DNA from: Salinibaculum sp. SYNS191
Lineage (GTDB): Archaea > Halobacteriota > Halobacteria > Halobacteriales > Haloarculaceae
NCBI RefSeq assembly: GCF_037338445.1
Contig: NZ_CP147838.1
Span: 1,922,001-1,986,000 of the forward strand
DNA length: 64,000 nt
Reading direction: 5' to 3'
Made by a program: the position numbers and the translations under genes. Position 1 is the stretch's first letter, and every line of letters starts with the position of its first letter. Under the pieces are notes generated by a model, which worked only from the letters and a program-made list of their open reading frames with translations, was not told the DNA's origin and searched no databases. This document shows positions 15,556 to 24,937 of this stretch, piece by piece.

Positions 15556-16746
15556 TCACTGTCGCCGGTACTGCCGGGCGAGGACGAGTGCGGCGACGAG
15601 CAGGCTGGCGGCCAGCGCCCAGAAGGCGACGTCGAACCCGGCGACGTCGGCGACGACGCCGACGAAGCCCGGGCCGAGCGCGTTCGTGCCGAGGAACACG
15701 CCGCGGGCGGCACCGAGGTCGCCGCCGACGTTCTCGTCGGGCGCGGCCTCCATCACCACGGCGTCGGCGATGGGGAACTGTGTCTTGTAGCCGACGGCGG
15801 CGAGGACGGTGCCGACGGCGACGACGGCCAGCGAGGCGGAGCCGAGAATCATGACCGCGAAGCCGAGGGCACCGGCGAGCAGGCCGGCGATGCTGACCAG
15901 CAGGCGCGGGAAGCGGTCGCTGAGTTCCCCGGCGGCCGGCTTGACGAACAGACCCACCGCGAAGATGAGCGCGAAGGCGACGCTGGCGATGGTCTCCGAG
16001 AAGCCGGCGCTCTCGACCAGAAACAGGGGGTAGAAGTTCGTCAGGCCGCCGACGGCGAAGTAGAAGAACGCGAAGGCGACGAGGCGCTCGCGCTGGGCGC
16101 GGGTTGCGAGGACACGCCGGAGGGTGTCACCCGGCTCCAGCGGCGTGTGTTCGACCCTGTACTGCTCCTCGTTCCAGAGGACAAAGAGCACGGTCACCAG
16201 CGCCAGGAGGACGACGACGGGGACGAAGGCGGCCTGCCAGACGGTCGTCGCGAGTACGACGGCCGCGAGGCCAGCGGCGAGGAGGCCGCCGGCGTCGGTC
16301 CCGGCGGCGTAGATACCGAGCGCGCGCCCGCGACTGCCGGTGTAGAGGTCGCCGAGCAGCGCTCGACTGGGACTGGCGTACAGTCCCTTGCCGACGCCGA
16401 GGAGCAGGATGCCGAGGACGAACACGGCGACGCCGCCGGCGACGCCCACGAGGACGAATCCCGTCAACAGCACGGCGAAGGCCGGCAGGATGAGCGTCGC
16501 GCGGGAAAGCGCGTCGGAGTAGGTACCGCTGGGGTACTGCGAGACGGCGTAGGCGAGACCGAAGGCGGTCAGCGCGAGGCCGGCCCCCCCGGAGGAGAGC
16601 GAGAAGGTCTCCGTGATGCGGGGAAGGAGCGGGGAGAGGAGAAAGCGCCCGCCCTGGAGGGTGGCCCAGCCGAGCGACAGGACCAGCAGCATCTTCGAGC
16701 GGTAGCTGGTCGCCGTGAGCGGCCGACTGAACCGTTCGGTGCGCAC
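15556..16746 (-). CDS. MFS transporter
   Basis: A 396-aa major facilitator protein with 12 predicted helices in two bundles. YSDALSRATLILPAF and LGIYAAGTDAGGLLAAGLA in the first half and AGELSDRFPRLLVSIAG in the second are MFS loop 2-3 type motifs. Size is normal. The ORF starts with a GTG at 16746. No neighbour suggests a substrate; related haloarchaeal proteins are general MFS permeases. Confidence 0.88.
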   Translation of the reverse strand: MRTERFSRPLTATSYRSKMLLVLSLGWATLQGGRFLLSPLLPRITETFSLSSGGAGLALTAFGLAYAVSQYPSGTYSDALSRATLILPAFAVLLTGFVLVGVAGGVAVFVLGILLLGVGKGLYASPSRALLGDLYTGSRGRALGIYAAGTDAGGLLAAGLAAVVLATTVWQAAFVPVVVLLALVTVLFVLWNEEQYRVEHTPLEPGDTLRRVLATRAQRERLVAFAFFYFAVGGLTNFYPLFLVESAGFSETIASVAFALIFAVGLFVKPAAGELSDRFPRLLVSIAGLLAGALGFAVMILGSASLAVVAVGTVLAAVGYKTQFPIADAVVMEAAPDENVGGDLGAARGVFLGTNALGPGFVGVVADVAGFDVAFWALAASLLVAALVLARQYRRQ

Positions 16747-16832
16747 ACGGGGCGTATGGCGAGGGTGTATTTGAGCCTGCGGAAAGAGCGACGGGACGGC
16801 GGTGGGGCGGCCGGCGGAGGGGGGTGGTCCGC

Positions 16833-17678
16833 CTACAGCGCGTCGGCGACGACCGGCGCGACGCTGACCTCGCTGACCTGGCGCTCGATAGTGTCGGTGC
16901 CGTAGACCGCCTCGACGCCGGCGCGGGCGAGTTTCAGGTGGGCGCTGGCGGCCAGCAGCGGGTGGACGCAGGTGACGAACACGCGGTCGGCGCCGCGCTC
17001 GTCGAGGATGGCGACGGACTCGCTCATCGTCGACCCGGTGGCGATGATGTCGTCGACCAGCACCACGTCGCGGTCGGCGCAGTCGGCGTCGCTGGGGGCG
17101 ATGTCGACCTCGGTCCCGGAGCGGCGGGTCTTCTCGAAGTAGTCGGTCTCGCCGCGGCCGTACACCTCGGCGGCCGCGACCGCGAGGTCGATTGCCCCGT
17201 CGTCGGGCGAGAGAAAGAGCGGGTCGTGCAGGTCCTCGGGGAGCGGGCCGGCGAGCAGTCCCGCCGCGTCGACGCTCTCGGCGGGGACGGTGAAGTAGTC
17301 GCAGACGGCCTCCTCGTGAGGATTGACGGTGACGACGCGGTCGGTTCCCGTCGAGATAGCGCGGGCGACGGCGCGGGCCGAGACGGGTTCGCCGGTCTCG
17401 AAGGCGCGGTCCTGGCGGGCGTAGCCCATGTACGGCAGGACCGTCACGACCTCGCTCGCGCCGGCCTCGCGGACGGCGTCCTGAAGCTGGAGCAGTTCGA
17501 CGTGTGCCTCGTCGGAGACCGTCGACGCGACGACGACGGCCCGGTCGCCGGGCTCTTCGACCCGGACCATGGCCTCGCCGTCGGGGAAGCGTTCGTACTC
17601 GACGCTCGCGAGTTGCTGGCCGGTCTCCGCCGCGAGTGCGGCCGCGAGCGCCTGCGTGTTCGACCCGGAGATAATCAT
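16833..17678 (-). CDS. prs: Ribose-phosphate pyrophosphokinase (PRPP synthetase)
   Basis: A 281-aa archaeal-type enzyme making PRPP from ribose 5-phosphate and ATP for purine, pyrimidine and histidine synthesis. MIISGSNTQALAAALA opens the protein, VLPYMGYARQDRAFETGEPV is the ATP/flexible-loop region, and VVLVDDIIATGSTMSES is the PRPP-binding loop. It is shorter than bacterial Prs (about 315 aa), as usual in archaea. The ATG before IISGS is well supported; open frame further upstream runs through a repeat element. Consumers upp, pyrE, hisI and hisA occur elsewhere in the window. Confidence 0.96.
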   Translation of the reverse strand: MIISGSNTQALAAALAAETGQQLASVEYERFPDGEAMVRVEEPGDRAVVVASTVSDEAHVELLQLQDAVREAGASEVVTVLPYMGYARQDRAFETGEPVSARAVARAISTGTDRVVTVNPHEEAVCDYFTVPAESVDAAGLLAGPLPEDLHDPLFLSPDDGAIDLAVAAAEVYGRGETDYFEKTRRSGTEVDIAPSDADCADRDVVLVDDIIATGSTMSESVAILDERGADRVFVTCVHPLLAASAHLKLARAGVEAVYGTDTIERQVSEVSVAPVVADAL

Positions 17679-17723
17679 GTGCGGGGAATCGCTACACGGC
17701 CTAAACCGCTTTTCGATACCTAA

Positions 17724-18060
17724 CCACCTTTTTCCCACTCGGGTGTCGCACTCGCGCCGGCTCACGGCGGAAAAGCCGCCGTTCGCATCTCCGAGACGCT
17801 CCCGGTGGTCGCGTCTCGCTTTCGGCGCGCACTGCACCACTCGCGGCAAAAACGTGGTATTCGTGAGCGAAGCGAACGAATGCTCGAAAGACGAGCAAAG
17901 CGAGACGCGACCGCAGGGAGCGTCTCGGATACGCGAACGGTGTAACCGTGAGCGACGCGAGTCTTTCGGTGGTGAAAAAGGCTCCTCGCGGCCGGTCGGC
18001 CGCTCGCAGGGAACCGGTGGCTCCGCCGCCGGATGCTCGTGACTGCCCTGCCCTTCCCAG
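17724..18060 (+). repeat. Mosaic palindromic repeat element, copy II
   Basis: About 337 bp filling the prs/DUF5995 intergenic space. It begins CCACCTTTTT, TCGGGTGTCG, then a GGCGG/CCGCC hairpin, the 17-bp module CGCTCCCGGTGGTCGCG, GGCGCGCACTGCACCACTC, AAAAACGTGGT, TTCGTGAGCG, CTCGAAAGACGAG, a second inverted copy of the GAGACGC module, GCGAGTCTTTCGGTGGTGA, AAAAAGGCTCCTCGCGG, GGGAACCGG, GGATGCTCGTG and GCCCTTCCC. The first part matches copies III and IV, the last part copies I and IV. It is the longest and most composite copy. No gene is supportable in it. Confidence 0.85.
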
Positions 18061-18070
18061 GTCGTGCGAC

Positions 18071-18931
18071 TCAGCTCTCTGCGGACTGTTCCAGGTCCGC
18101 CAGCGCCTCGTGGACAGTGTCGCTGGCCTGCGAGGACAGGATGAGATACGCGGCCCCCTTCGAGGTGACGGCGTTCCACCAGTGCGCGAAGCGACGCCGG
18201 GTGCGGAACCGCGAGTTCATCGCGACGGCCGTGCGCCAGGCGCTCTCGCGGCACTCGTTTATCGTCGCGACCGCCAGCCACTCGTCGAGTTGCCCGAGCG
18301 AGTCGTCGACGGCCGCGAGTCCGTCGGCGTCGCGGGCCGAAAGCGTCCGCTGTGCCTCGTCGACCAGGTCCGCGATGACGTCGATGACGGCGGTGTGGTC
18401 CTCGTACTTCGTCCGGCGGTCCGGCCCGACGCCGGCCGCGTCGAGCGCCAGCGCGAGGTCGTAGTTGATGTGCGCGTTCACGCCCAGCGCGGCGTCCTGG
18501 ACGACGAGGCTGTCGCCCCGCTCGGTGGCCCGAAAGGCGACGTGCCAGGGGTCGGGCAGCGCCGCAACGTTCCCGCGCTCGTAGTCGTGGACCGCCCGCC
18601 TGTAGAGGTTCGCGAAGGCGACCAGGTAGTCGCCGACCCAGTCGGGGTCCGCGAAGTCGCCGTCCCGGATGCCGCGTGCGACTGCGGCCGTCATCCGCCA
18701 GTAGATGGCGAGAAAGACCGCCCGGCGGTCGCCCCGCTCCTCGAACGCCCGTAGCAGGCCCCCCAGTCGCCGGTGAGTCTCCTCGACGTCGGTGTACGGC
18801 TCCGCGACGAACGCCAGCAGTTCCTCGTCCCCCGTCCGGTCGTCGGCGGTCAGTCCCGTCCTGTGGACCCCGTGGACTGCCGTCCGAAGCTGCTTCGCAC
18901 GCCGCCCACCCGTCGGCGCAGTCGATTCCAT
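18071..18931 (-). CDS. DUF5995 family protein
   Basis: A 286-aa, largely alpha-helical soluble protein. LAIYWRMTAAVARGIRDGDF, DYLVAFANLYRRAV, PDPWHVAFRA and VNAHINYDLALAL with conserved His and Asn are hallmarks of the DUF5995 family, whose biochemical role is unknown. The His/Asn-rich motif suggests a metal or small-molecule site, as an inference. The gene starts at an ATG whose protein has a basic, low-complexity beginning. The repeat element follows its stop immediately. Confidence 0.8.
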   Translation of the reverse strand: MESTAPTGGRRAKQLRTAVHGVHRTGLTADDRTGDEELLAFVAEPYTDVEETHRRLGGLLRAFEERGDRRAVFLAIYWRMTAAVARGIRDGDFADPDWVGDYLVAFANLYRRAVHDYERGNVAALPDPWHVAFRATERGDSLVVQDAALGVNAHINYDLALALDAAGVGPDRRTKYEDHTAVIDVIADLVDEAQRTLSARDADGLAAVDDSLGQLDEWLAVATINECRESAWRTAVAMNSRFRTRRRFAHWWNAVTSKGAAYLILSSQASDTVHEALADLEQSAES

Positions 18932-18984
18932 GCCACGTACACGCCAGCAGCCCCAATAATTCTTTCCGGCTACTCACCCTCGCC

Positions 18985-19191
18985 TCAGTCCAGCAGGCCC
19001 ATGTCCTCGGCGACGAGGTCCTGGAGTTGCGCCGCGAGGTCGGGGTCGATCTGCGCGCACTCCTCGCCGTCGTGCTGGTTCTCGTTGTGCCGGTCGAGCA
19101 TGTTGGCGACCTCCGAGAGGGGGACGCGACTTTCGGTCTCGCACTCGGGGCAGATGATAGGGACGTCCGGGTCGTCAGCGTCGCTCGACAT
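18985..19191 (-). CDS. Small zinc-ribbon-like protein, 68 aa
   Basis: An acidic protein with one CPEC pair (IICPECETES), a HNENQHDGEEC stretch and a C-terminal helix. The Cys and His residues could bind one zinc ion. Such small CPxC proteins are very common in haloarchaea and mostly unstudied. It is followed after about 40 bp by a single-helix membrane protein in the same direction. Confidence 0.75.
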   Translation of the reverse strand: MSSDADDPDVPIICPECETESRVPLSEVANMLDRHNENQHDGEECAQIDPDLAAQLQDLVAEDMGLLD

Positions 19192-19230
19192 ACGCCAGGG
19201 TTCGCAACGGGAGACAAAAACGCGTCCGGT

Positions 19231-19392
19231 TCACGGCTCGGGCGGGTCGCCGTCGTCGCGGGCGGTGGATGGGTCGGCCCGGCCCGCCTCCTCGCGGTAC
19301 TCGCGGCCGAAGTACCCGCGCAGTGCCATCGTGGTGCCGATGTACGACGCCGCGACGAGGGCGACGAAGCCGAGGGCCAGGTCCCAGACCAT
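19231..19392 (-). CDS. Single-helix membrane protein, 53 aa
   Basis: The frame encodes MVWDLALGFVALVAASYIGT, a hydrophobic N-terminal anchor, then a charged cytoplasmic tail with YFGREYREE and a Pro/Asp-rich end. Codon bias fits the neighbours. It lies between the HVO_0234-like gene and the small zinc protein on the same strand. The family is not recognised. Confidence 0.65.
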   Translation of the reverse strand: MVWDLALGFVALVAASYIGTTMALRGYFGREYREEAGRADPSTARDDGDPPEP

Positions 19393-19443
19393 GGCTGAGC
19401 TACCCGCGCTGTGTTTTTAAAAGGTGGCGTCCGTGGCCGGCCG

Positions 19444-20265
19444 CTACGGGACGGCGATGCCGACCGCCTCGCGGACACCGAGGGCGCGCGAGCGCCAGCC
19501 GGCCTGGCCGTCCGGCGTGAGGTCGGCCGTGGCGTAGACGAGCATCGACCCGTTCGCGGTCACGCCGTAGAGGCTCTCGCCGTGGGTGATGTCGGCGATG
19601 GCGGCGTCGATGGGGATGTCCTGGAGGTGCCAGTCGTCGCCCCGGCGGACGAGGAGGCCGTCCTCGCTGACGGCGTGGGCCCGACCGTCGTCCGCAGCAG
19701 TGACGAGCGTGCAGTCCCCGCCGGCCACGCGCTCCCAGCCCTCACCGTCGTACGCGAGCAGGCCGTCGGCCGTCGCGGCGTAGGGGCCGGCGGCGGCCAC
19801 GTCACGCACCGTGCGGCCGGCACCGAGCGCGGGCAGGCCGGTGTCGACGCGGTAGATGCCGTCGCGGGTCGCGAGCAGGTCGCCGTCCATCCGGCGGGGC
19901 CGGGCGACGGTTCCCAGCTGCTCCCACTCGTCGCCGACGAGGCGAGAGACCTCGCCGGCGGGGCTGGCTGCGACGGGCGTCCCGTCTGCCAGTCCGACCG
20001 CCGCGGCCGGGCCGAAATCCGTCTCCGCGAACCCCTCGTCGGTGCCCACCAGCACGTCCTCGTCGGTGCCGACGACGAGGCGGCCGCCACCGCCGGCGAT
20101 GCCGGTCGCCTTGCACTGACGTGCCAGCGAGAAGCGGCCGATCTGATCGCCGGCGACCTCGACGCGGGTGACGCCGAGCGCGCTCGCGACGTAGGCGTCG
20201 GTCTCGTCGCGTTTCTCGCCGTAGACGCGCTTCTCGTCGAGCGCGATGTCGTCGTCGGCGGGCAT
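19444..20265 (-). CDS. HVO_0234-like beta-propeller protein
   Basis: A 273-aa protein built of repeated short blades (for example GRLVVGTDEDVLVGTDEGF and GDLLATRDGIYRVDTG), matching the haloarchaeal HVO_0234 family of predicted beta-propellers. Its ATG overlaps the hemL stop as TGATG, so it is co-expressed with and translationally coupled to tetrapyrrole synthesis, though no biochemical link is known. No signal peptide is seen, so it is probably cytoplasmic. Confidence 0.75.
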   Translation of the reverse strand: MPADDDIALDEKRVYGEKRDETDAYVASALGVTRVEVAGDQIGRFSLARQCKATGIAGGGGRLVVGTDEDVLVGTDEGFAETDFGPAAAVGLADGTPVAASPAGEVSRLVGDEWEQLGTVARPRRMDGDLLATRDGIYRVDTGLPALGAGRTVRDVAAAGPYAATADGLLAYDGEGWERVAGGDCTLVTAADDGRAHAVSEDGLLVRRGDDWHLQDIPIDAAIADITHGESLYGVTANGSMLVYATADLTPDGQAGWRSRALGVREAVGIAVP

Positions 20266-21605
20266 CACAGCACCTCCTTGTAGGCCTCCAGCGTCTCCTC
20301 GACGTCCGCCTCGGTGTGGGCGTCGCAGACGAACTGCGACTCGAACTGGTTGGCGGTGAGGAAGACGCCCCGCTCCTTCATCGCGGGCCAGTGCAGGCGT
20401 TCCCAGCGCTCGGTCTGGGCGGCCTTGACGTCCGCGCCCGTCTTCGGGCAGTGGTCGTACCGCGGGCACGCCTCGCGCTGGCGACAGCCGGCCTCGCAGT
20501 GGTCGTCGCCGACGTCGCCGGGCCCCTCGCGGGTGAAGATAACCTTGAACATCGAGTCGGTGCCGACGACGGTGTAGTTCGGCGCCTGGTCGGCGCAGAT
20601 GTCGGTCAGGCCGGCCCGCAGGTCCTCGGCGAGGCCGTTGACGTGGTCGTAGACGTCGTTCTCCGCGGCGTAGCGCAGCGTCTCCAGCCCCGCGGCCATC
20701 GTCACCGGGTGGCCCGAGAACGTGCCGGACTGGAACACGTCGCCGGCGGGCGTGAACGACTCGATTATCTCGGCGCGACCGCCGATTGCGCCGACGGGGA
20801 AGCCGCCGCCGATTATCTTCCCGAAGGTGGTGATGTCGGGTTCGATGCCGAACTTGCCCTGGGCGCACTGGAGGCCGCCGACGCGGAAGCCGGTGATGAC
20901 CTCGTCGAAGACGAGCAGGGAGCCGTAGTCGTCACAGACCTCGCGGAGGTGTTCGTGGTAGCCGTCGACGGGGTGGACGATGCCGTAGTTGCCCAGTATC
21001 GGCTCGGTGAGGACGGCGGCGATGTCGTCGCCGTGCTCCTCGAACACCGCGTCGATGGCGTCCTCGTCGTTGAACGGGACGGCCAGGGTGTGCTCGGCGA
21101 AGGAGTCCGGGATGCCCGGCGAGGAGGGCTGGGTGTGGTCGCCCTCGCCCTCGACCAGCGTCGACTCCTGTGCGCCGTGGTAGCCGCTCTGCATGACGAC
21201 GATTTTGTCCCGGCCGGTGTAGCCGCGGGCGAGGCGCACGGCGGAGACGGTTGCCTCGGTCCCGCTGTTGACGAACCGCAGCATCTCGACGCTCGGGACG
21301 TGGCGGGTGACGAACTCGGCGAGTTCGACCTCGACCTCCGTCGGCGCGCCGTACATCGGGCCCTCGCTGGCTTTCTGCTGGACTGCCGCCCGCAGGTCCT
21401 CGGGCATGTCGTGGCCCAGCAGGAGCGGGCCGTAGCCCATCACGTAGTCGATGTAGCGGTTGCCGTCGGCGTCGATGACGTGGCCGCCGTCGCCGCGCTC
21501 GACGAAGAACGGATAGGGACGGATGGCCCGTACAGACGAGTTGACGCCGCCGGACAGCACGGAGAGTGCTCGGTCGTACAGCGACCGCGACTGCTCGTGA
21601 GTCAT
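20265..21605 (-). CDS. hemL: Glutamate-1-semialdehyde 2,1-aminomutase
   Basis: A 446-aa PLP enzyme converting glutamate 1-semialdehyde into 5-aminolevulinate, the C5 route to heme, siroheme and cobalamin. [43 protein letters not shown] and [13 protein letters not shown] (PLP lysine) are diagnostic. Near the C-terminus sits a cysteine-rich stretch, [18 protein letters not shown], inserted in an otherwise standard domain; five Cys and two His-containing positions could bind metal. hemB lies at 24938 in another transcript. The HVO_0234-like gene overlaps its stop. Confidence 0.97.
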   Translation of the reverse strand: MTHEQSRSLYDRALSVLSGGVNSSVRAIRPYPFFVERGDGGHVIDADGNRYIDYVMGYGPLLLGHDMPEDLRAAVQQKASEGPMYGAPTEVEVELAEFVTRHVPSVEMLRFVNSGTEATVSAVRLARGYTGRDKIVVMQSGYHGAQESTLVEGEGDHTQPSSPGIPDSFAEHTLAVPFNDEDAIDAVFEEHGDDIAAVLTEPILGNYGIVHPVDGYHEHLREVCDDYGSLLVFDEVITGFRVGGLQCAQGKFGIEPDITTFGKIIGGGFPVGAIGGRAEIIESFTPAGDVFQSGTFSGHPVTMAAGLETLRYAAENDVYDHVNGLAEDLRAGLTDICADQAPNYTVVGTDSMFKVIFTREGPGDVGDDHCEAGCRQREACPRYDHCPKTGADVKAAQTERWERLHWPAMKERGVFLTANQFESQFVCDAHTEADVEETLEAYKEVL

Positions 21606-21660
21606 ACACCCCGCTTGGAGGGGGGCCCGAAAGAAGCTAACGCGTCGCGCGTACCGGCGT

Positions 21661-22008
21661 TCAGACGGCGTCCGGGCCGCGCTTGCCGGTGCGAATCTGG
21701 ACCGCGTCGTCGACCGGCATCACGAATATCTTGCCGTCACCGGGTTCGCCCGTGTGGGCGGCGTCCTCGATGGCGTCGACCACGTCGTCCGTCGGGATGT
21801 CCGCGACGACGCACTCCACCTTGACCTTCTGGTGGAGGTCGACGACGTACTCCTCGCCGCGCCACTGCCCCTTCTTCGAGGGCTGGGAGCCGCGGCCGGA
21901 GACGTTGGTGACTGTCAGCGACGGTGCGCCTGCCTCTGCGAGGCTCTGTTTGACGTCGCCCAGTTTGTCCGGGCGGATGTAGGCGACGACCATCTCGATT
22001 TCAGTCAT
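21661..22008 (-). CDS. glnK: PII family nitrogen regulator GlnK
   Basis: A 115-aa PII protein. [20 protein letters not shown] is the first strand-helix, the T-loop has RGEEYVVDL with Tyr54 at the place of the uridylylated Tyr51 of bacteria, and [18 protein letters not shown] is the B/C-loop ATP/2-oxoglutarate region. It overlaps amt by 4 bp (ATGA), the usual arrangement in which the PII trimer plugs the ammonium channel when nitrogen is plentiful. Confidence 0.97.
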   Translation of the reverse strand: MTEIEMVVAYIRPDKLGDVKQSLAEAGAPSLTVTNVSGRGSQPSKKGQWRGEEYVVDLHQKVKVECVVADIPTDDVVDAIEDAAHTGEPGDGKIFVMPVDDAVQIRTGKRGPDAV

Positions 22009-23330
22009 TCTGCATCACCGTCCGTAATGTCAGCGCCGCCATCGGTCTTGAAGGTTGGGCCGCCGTCGGCGATGACGCCTTCGTCGCCACCGAACTCGGG
22101 GTAGGTCTCGACGCCGTGCTCGGAGATGTCGAGTCCTTCCTGCTCGTGTTCGGGCGTGACGCGTGCCTGCCCGACCAGCTTGAGGACGTACCAGATGAGG
22201 GCAGTCATGGTCAGCGTCCAGCCGCCGATGAGCACGACGCCGACGACCTGCGCGATGAACGCGTTGGCGACGGAATCGACGACGCCGGGTGCGGCGACGA
22301 ACGGGAACAGCAGCGTGCCGAGCACGCCGGCGCTCCCGTGGACCGGGAAGACCGCACATACGTCGTCGATGTTGAGCGTCTTCTCGACGAAGCTGAAGAC
22401 GATGGGGAGCTGCGCACCGGCGAGGCTGCCGACGACGATTGCACCCCACCAGGACGTGGTGTGGGGGATCGCCGTGATACCCACCAGGCCGGCGAGCAGG
22501 CCGTTGGCGACGTACAGCGTGTCGACTTTCCCGGACTTTGCCCAGGCGACGAGTCCGGCACCCATCGCGCCGAAGGCCATCGCAATCGTCGTGCCCATGG
22601 CGACGCGGCCGAGCTGTTCCATGACGGGCGCGCCGTCACTGAAGATGGCCGACGTGCCGACGTTGAACCCGTACCAGCCGAAGGCCAGGATGAGCGTCCC
22701 GAGGACGGCGAAGGTCAGGGAGTGACCGGGGATGACGTTCACCGAGCCGTCGTCGTTGAAGCGGCCGAGGCGGGGTCCGAGAATCGCCGCCGCCGTCAGG
22801 CCGGCGATGCCGCCCATTCCGTGGACGATCATCCCGCCCGCGAAGTCGGTGAAGGCCGTGCCGGTCAGCTGTTCGACGAGGCCGGCACCGGGTGCCGACC
22901 ACGTGAAGGCGATGACGACGGGGTAGATGACCGCCGCCAGCAGGAACGTGTAGGTCACGTACGCGCGGAGCTTCGCGCGGCCGGCGACTGCCCCGGAGAC
23001 GATGGTCGCCGCCGTCATGGCGAAGACGGCACCGTATAGCCAGTTGATCCAGCCGTCGGCGCTGGACTGGAAGGCCGCCGAGAAGCCCTGCCCGGAGGCC
23101 AGCGACGCGATGCCAGTCCCCAGGAGGAAGAACACGGACACCCCCACGCTCCAGGTCAGGAGGTTCTTGGTCAGCTGGTTCGCCACGTTCTTCGAGCGCA
23201 CCTGCCCCGCCTCGAGCATGGCGAAGCCGGCGTGCATGAAGAAGATCAGGAACGATACGACCAGTATCCACATGTTGTTGATGCTACTCAGTAGCGTCGC
23301 GGTGTCGATCTGTAGGGGTACTGCACTCAT
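22005..23330 (-). CDS. amt: Ammonium transporter
   Basis: A 441-aa Amt/MEP/Rh protein with 11 helices. The twin-histidine pore is present: [15 protein letters not shown] and [13 protein letters not shown]. The C-terminal cytoplasmic tail is long and acidic and would contact GlnK, encoded by the overlapping next gene. The start is fixed by an unusually clear Shine-Dalgarno sequence, AGGTGA, about 10 nt upstream. The AT-rich 5' region (TATA at 23445-23454) implies a leader of about 95 nt, unusual among the leaderless genes here. Confidence 0.97.
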   Translation of the reverse strand: MSAVPLQIDTATLLSSINNMWILVVSFLIFFMHAGFAMLEAGQVRSKNVANQLTKNLLTWSVGVSVFFLLGTGIASLASGQGFSAAFQSSADGWINWLYGAVFAMTAATIVSGAVAGRAKLRAYVTYTFLLAAVIYPVVIAFTWSAPGAGLVEQLTGTAFTDFAGGMIVHGMGGIAGLTAAAILGPRLGRFNDDGSVNVIPGHSLTFAVLGTLILAFGWYGFNVGTSAIFSDGAPVMEQLGRVAMGTTIAMAFGAMGAGLVAWAKSGKVDTLYVANGLLAGLVGITAIPHTTSWWGAIVVGSLAGAQLPIVFSFVEKTLNIDDVCAVFPVHGSAGVLGTLLFPFVAAPGVVDSVANAFIAQVVGVVLIGGWTLTMTALIWYVLKLVGQARVTPEHEQEGLDISEHGVETYPEFGGDEGVIADGGPTFKTDGGADITDGDAE

Positions 23331-23340
23331 TTCTTATTTC

Positions 23341-23346
23341 TCACCT
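23341..23346 (-). promoter_or_regulatory. Shine-Dalgarno sequence of amt
   Basis: AGGTGA on the minus strand lies about 10 nt before the ATG at 23330 and is complementary to the 16S rRNA 3' end. Most genes in this window lack such a site, so amt probably has a true leader. Confidence 0.65.
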
Positions 23347-23444
23347 TTGTTGTGATTTCGTTTTTGCGTATTCGTTTGTCCAACTTTTCTCGCGAAACCT
23401 ACGATATCGTTGTCCTTCTCACGGGATACCGTACCGGAATGCAT

Positions 23445-23454
23445 CCATATAAGG
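23445..23454 (-). promoter_or_regulatory. TATA box of the amt-glnK operon
   Basis: CCTTATATGG on the minus strand would place the transcript start near 23425, about 95 nt before the amt ATG. The surrounding 250 bp (23331-23585) are strikingly AT-rich for this genome and are a likely site of nitrogen control. Confidence 0.55.
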
Positions 23455-23796
23455 ATTGGCTTTACAGAACCAGATATACAGTCGAAATAGAAGACGTTCG
23501 TCCAGTATTCAGAAGTATATTATCGATATAAGGTTGTAAATCGTCCAGATAATAGACGTACGAAAGGTATTTTTCGGACAGTTGTCGAGTGGGAAACCGG
23601 CCGAACGGCCCCGTCAGGGCCGAACTGCGCGCAAGCGCGCCCGGCGGAGCAGCAGACGGTCAGCCCGCGAATATTTGCCAGCGTACCCGGTGTTAAGTAT
23701 TCGAACCCGTTCGGGTATATCCGTGAACCGTTTCGCGTAACTCTCCGACGTGTGCGGAGGATTCCCGCGAAACGGGCGAAAATCCACAGCGAGACC

Positions 23797-24936
23797 ATGG
23801 TCGAAAACGAGTCCGAGTCGGGAGCAGACGAACGACGGCGACCCGGCACCGGCGACGGCGGTGCGAGCGCCCGGCGGCCCCACAGCGACCGCTACGGGTT
23901 GCTGTTCGAACTCAGTACGGACGCCGTGGCGGAGGTACAGATAGTCGACAGCGTCCCGGTAGTCCGGGCGGTCAACCCCTCGTTCGTCGACGTCTTCGGC
24001 TACGACCGGGAGGTCATCGTCGGCGAGTCGCTCAACGAGTTCATCGTGCCCGAACACAGGAGAGGTGAGGCCGCGAGCTTCGACCGGCGGACCGCCGACG
24101 GCGAGGCGAACTGGGCGACCGTCTCCCGGCGGACCGCCGACGGAATCAGGGAGTTCCTCTACCGCGGGGTCCCCTTCGAGCGCGGCGACAGCCAGCACGG
24201 GCTGGCCGTCTACACGGACATCACGGACCAGCGCCGCCGGGAGCGCCACCACCAGGTGCTCCACCGCGTCCTGCGGCACAACCTCCGCAACGACCTCTCG
24301 CGGATTCTCGCCGCGACGGAGGCGCTGCTCGTCGAGGAGGAGGACGAGTACGTCCGCGAGCAGGCCCGGCGTGCCCGCGACGCGGTCGCCGACCTCGAAG
24401 AACTGACGAGGGCCGCGGGTCGTGTCGAGGACATGCTGGGGTCGGTGCCGACCGGACAGGAGCAGGTCGACCTCGCCGACGCGCTCCGGACCGTCGTCGG
24501 GAGCCACCGCCGCGATTCCGACGCCACGATAGAGACGGCCCTGCCGGAGTCGCTCCCGGTCCAGGCCGACGCCCGCCTCCTGGACGCGCTCGACGCGCTC
24601 GTCGAGAACGCCGTCGAACACGGGACGGCCGGGCGAGCGAACGGCCAGGGACCGGTCGCACCGACGATTCGCGTCGCGGCCGCCGTCGAGGGTCACCAGG
24701 CCGTCGCGACGGTCACCGACGACGGGCCCGGTATCCCCGAATACGAGCGGGCCGCCGTGTTCGACGACCGGCCGCTCTCGCAGCTCTCCCACGGCAGCGG
24801 TCTGGGGCTGTGGCTGGCGAAGTGGGTCGTCGAGAACTACGGCGGCCGTCTCAGCTACGAGCGCCGCGGCAGCGAGACGACCGTCGCGGCCCGCCTGCCC
24901 GTCGCCGGCGCCGACCGGTCGTCGTCGGGTCAGTAG
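23797..24936 (+). CDS. PAS-domain sensor histidine kinase
   Basis: A 379-aa soluble kinase. A PAS domain spans about residues 30-145 (LLFELSTDAVAEVQIVD to YTDITDQRRRERH). The haloarchaeal H-box VLHRVLRHNLRNDLSRI with the phospho-acceptor His follows, then a HATPase domain with ALDALVENAVEHG (N box), DDGPGIPEYE (G1) and GSGLGLWLAKWVV (G2). There is no receiver and no membrane helix, so it senses a cytoplasmic signal. No response regulator is adjacent. The ATG at 23797 avoids a poorly conserved upstream extension. Its stop is one base from that of convergent hemB. Confidence 0.9.
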   Translation: MVENESESGADERRRPGTGDGGASARRPHSDRYGLLFELSTDAVAEVQIVDSVPVVRAVNPSFVDVFGYDREVIVGESLNEFIVPEHRRGEAASFDRRTADGEANWATVSRRTADGIREFLYRGVPFERGDSQHGLAVYTDITDQRRRERHHQVLHRVLRHNLRNDLSRILAATEALLVEEEDEYVREQARRARDAVADLEELTRAAGRVEDMLGSVPTGQEQVDLADALRTVVGSHRRDSDATIETALPESLPVQADARLLDALDALVENAVEHGTAGRANGQGPVAPTIRVAAAVEGHQAVATVTDDGPGIPEYERAAVFDDRPLSQLSHGSGLGLWLAKWVVENYGGRLSYERRGSETTVAARLPVAGADRSSSGQ

Positions 24937-24937
24937 C

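Larger units (their letters stand above)
23331..23796. other. AT-rich divergent intergenic region amt / histidine kinase
   Basis: 466 bp without a supportable gene. The amt-proximal half is AT-rich and contains the amt promoter and leader. At 23595-23645 come GC-rich hairpins (GGCC-CCGTCA-GGCC-like and GCGCGC-AA-GCGCGC). Next to the kinase gene are TTAAGTATTCG (23692-23702) and GGGTATATCC, candidate promoter elements. Confidence 0.6.

Noticed and set aside
17701..17898. Small minus frame in repeat copy II
   Set aside because: Its sequence consists of element modules; the same residues would arise in any copy.
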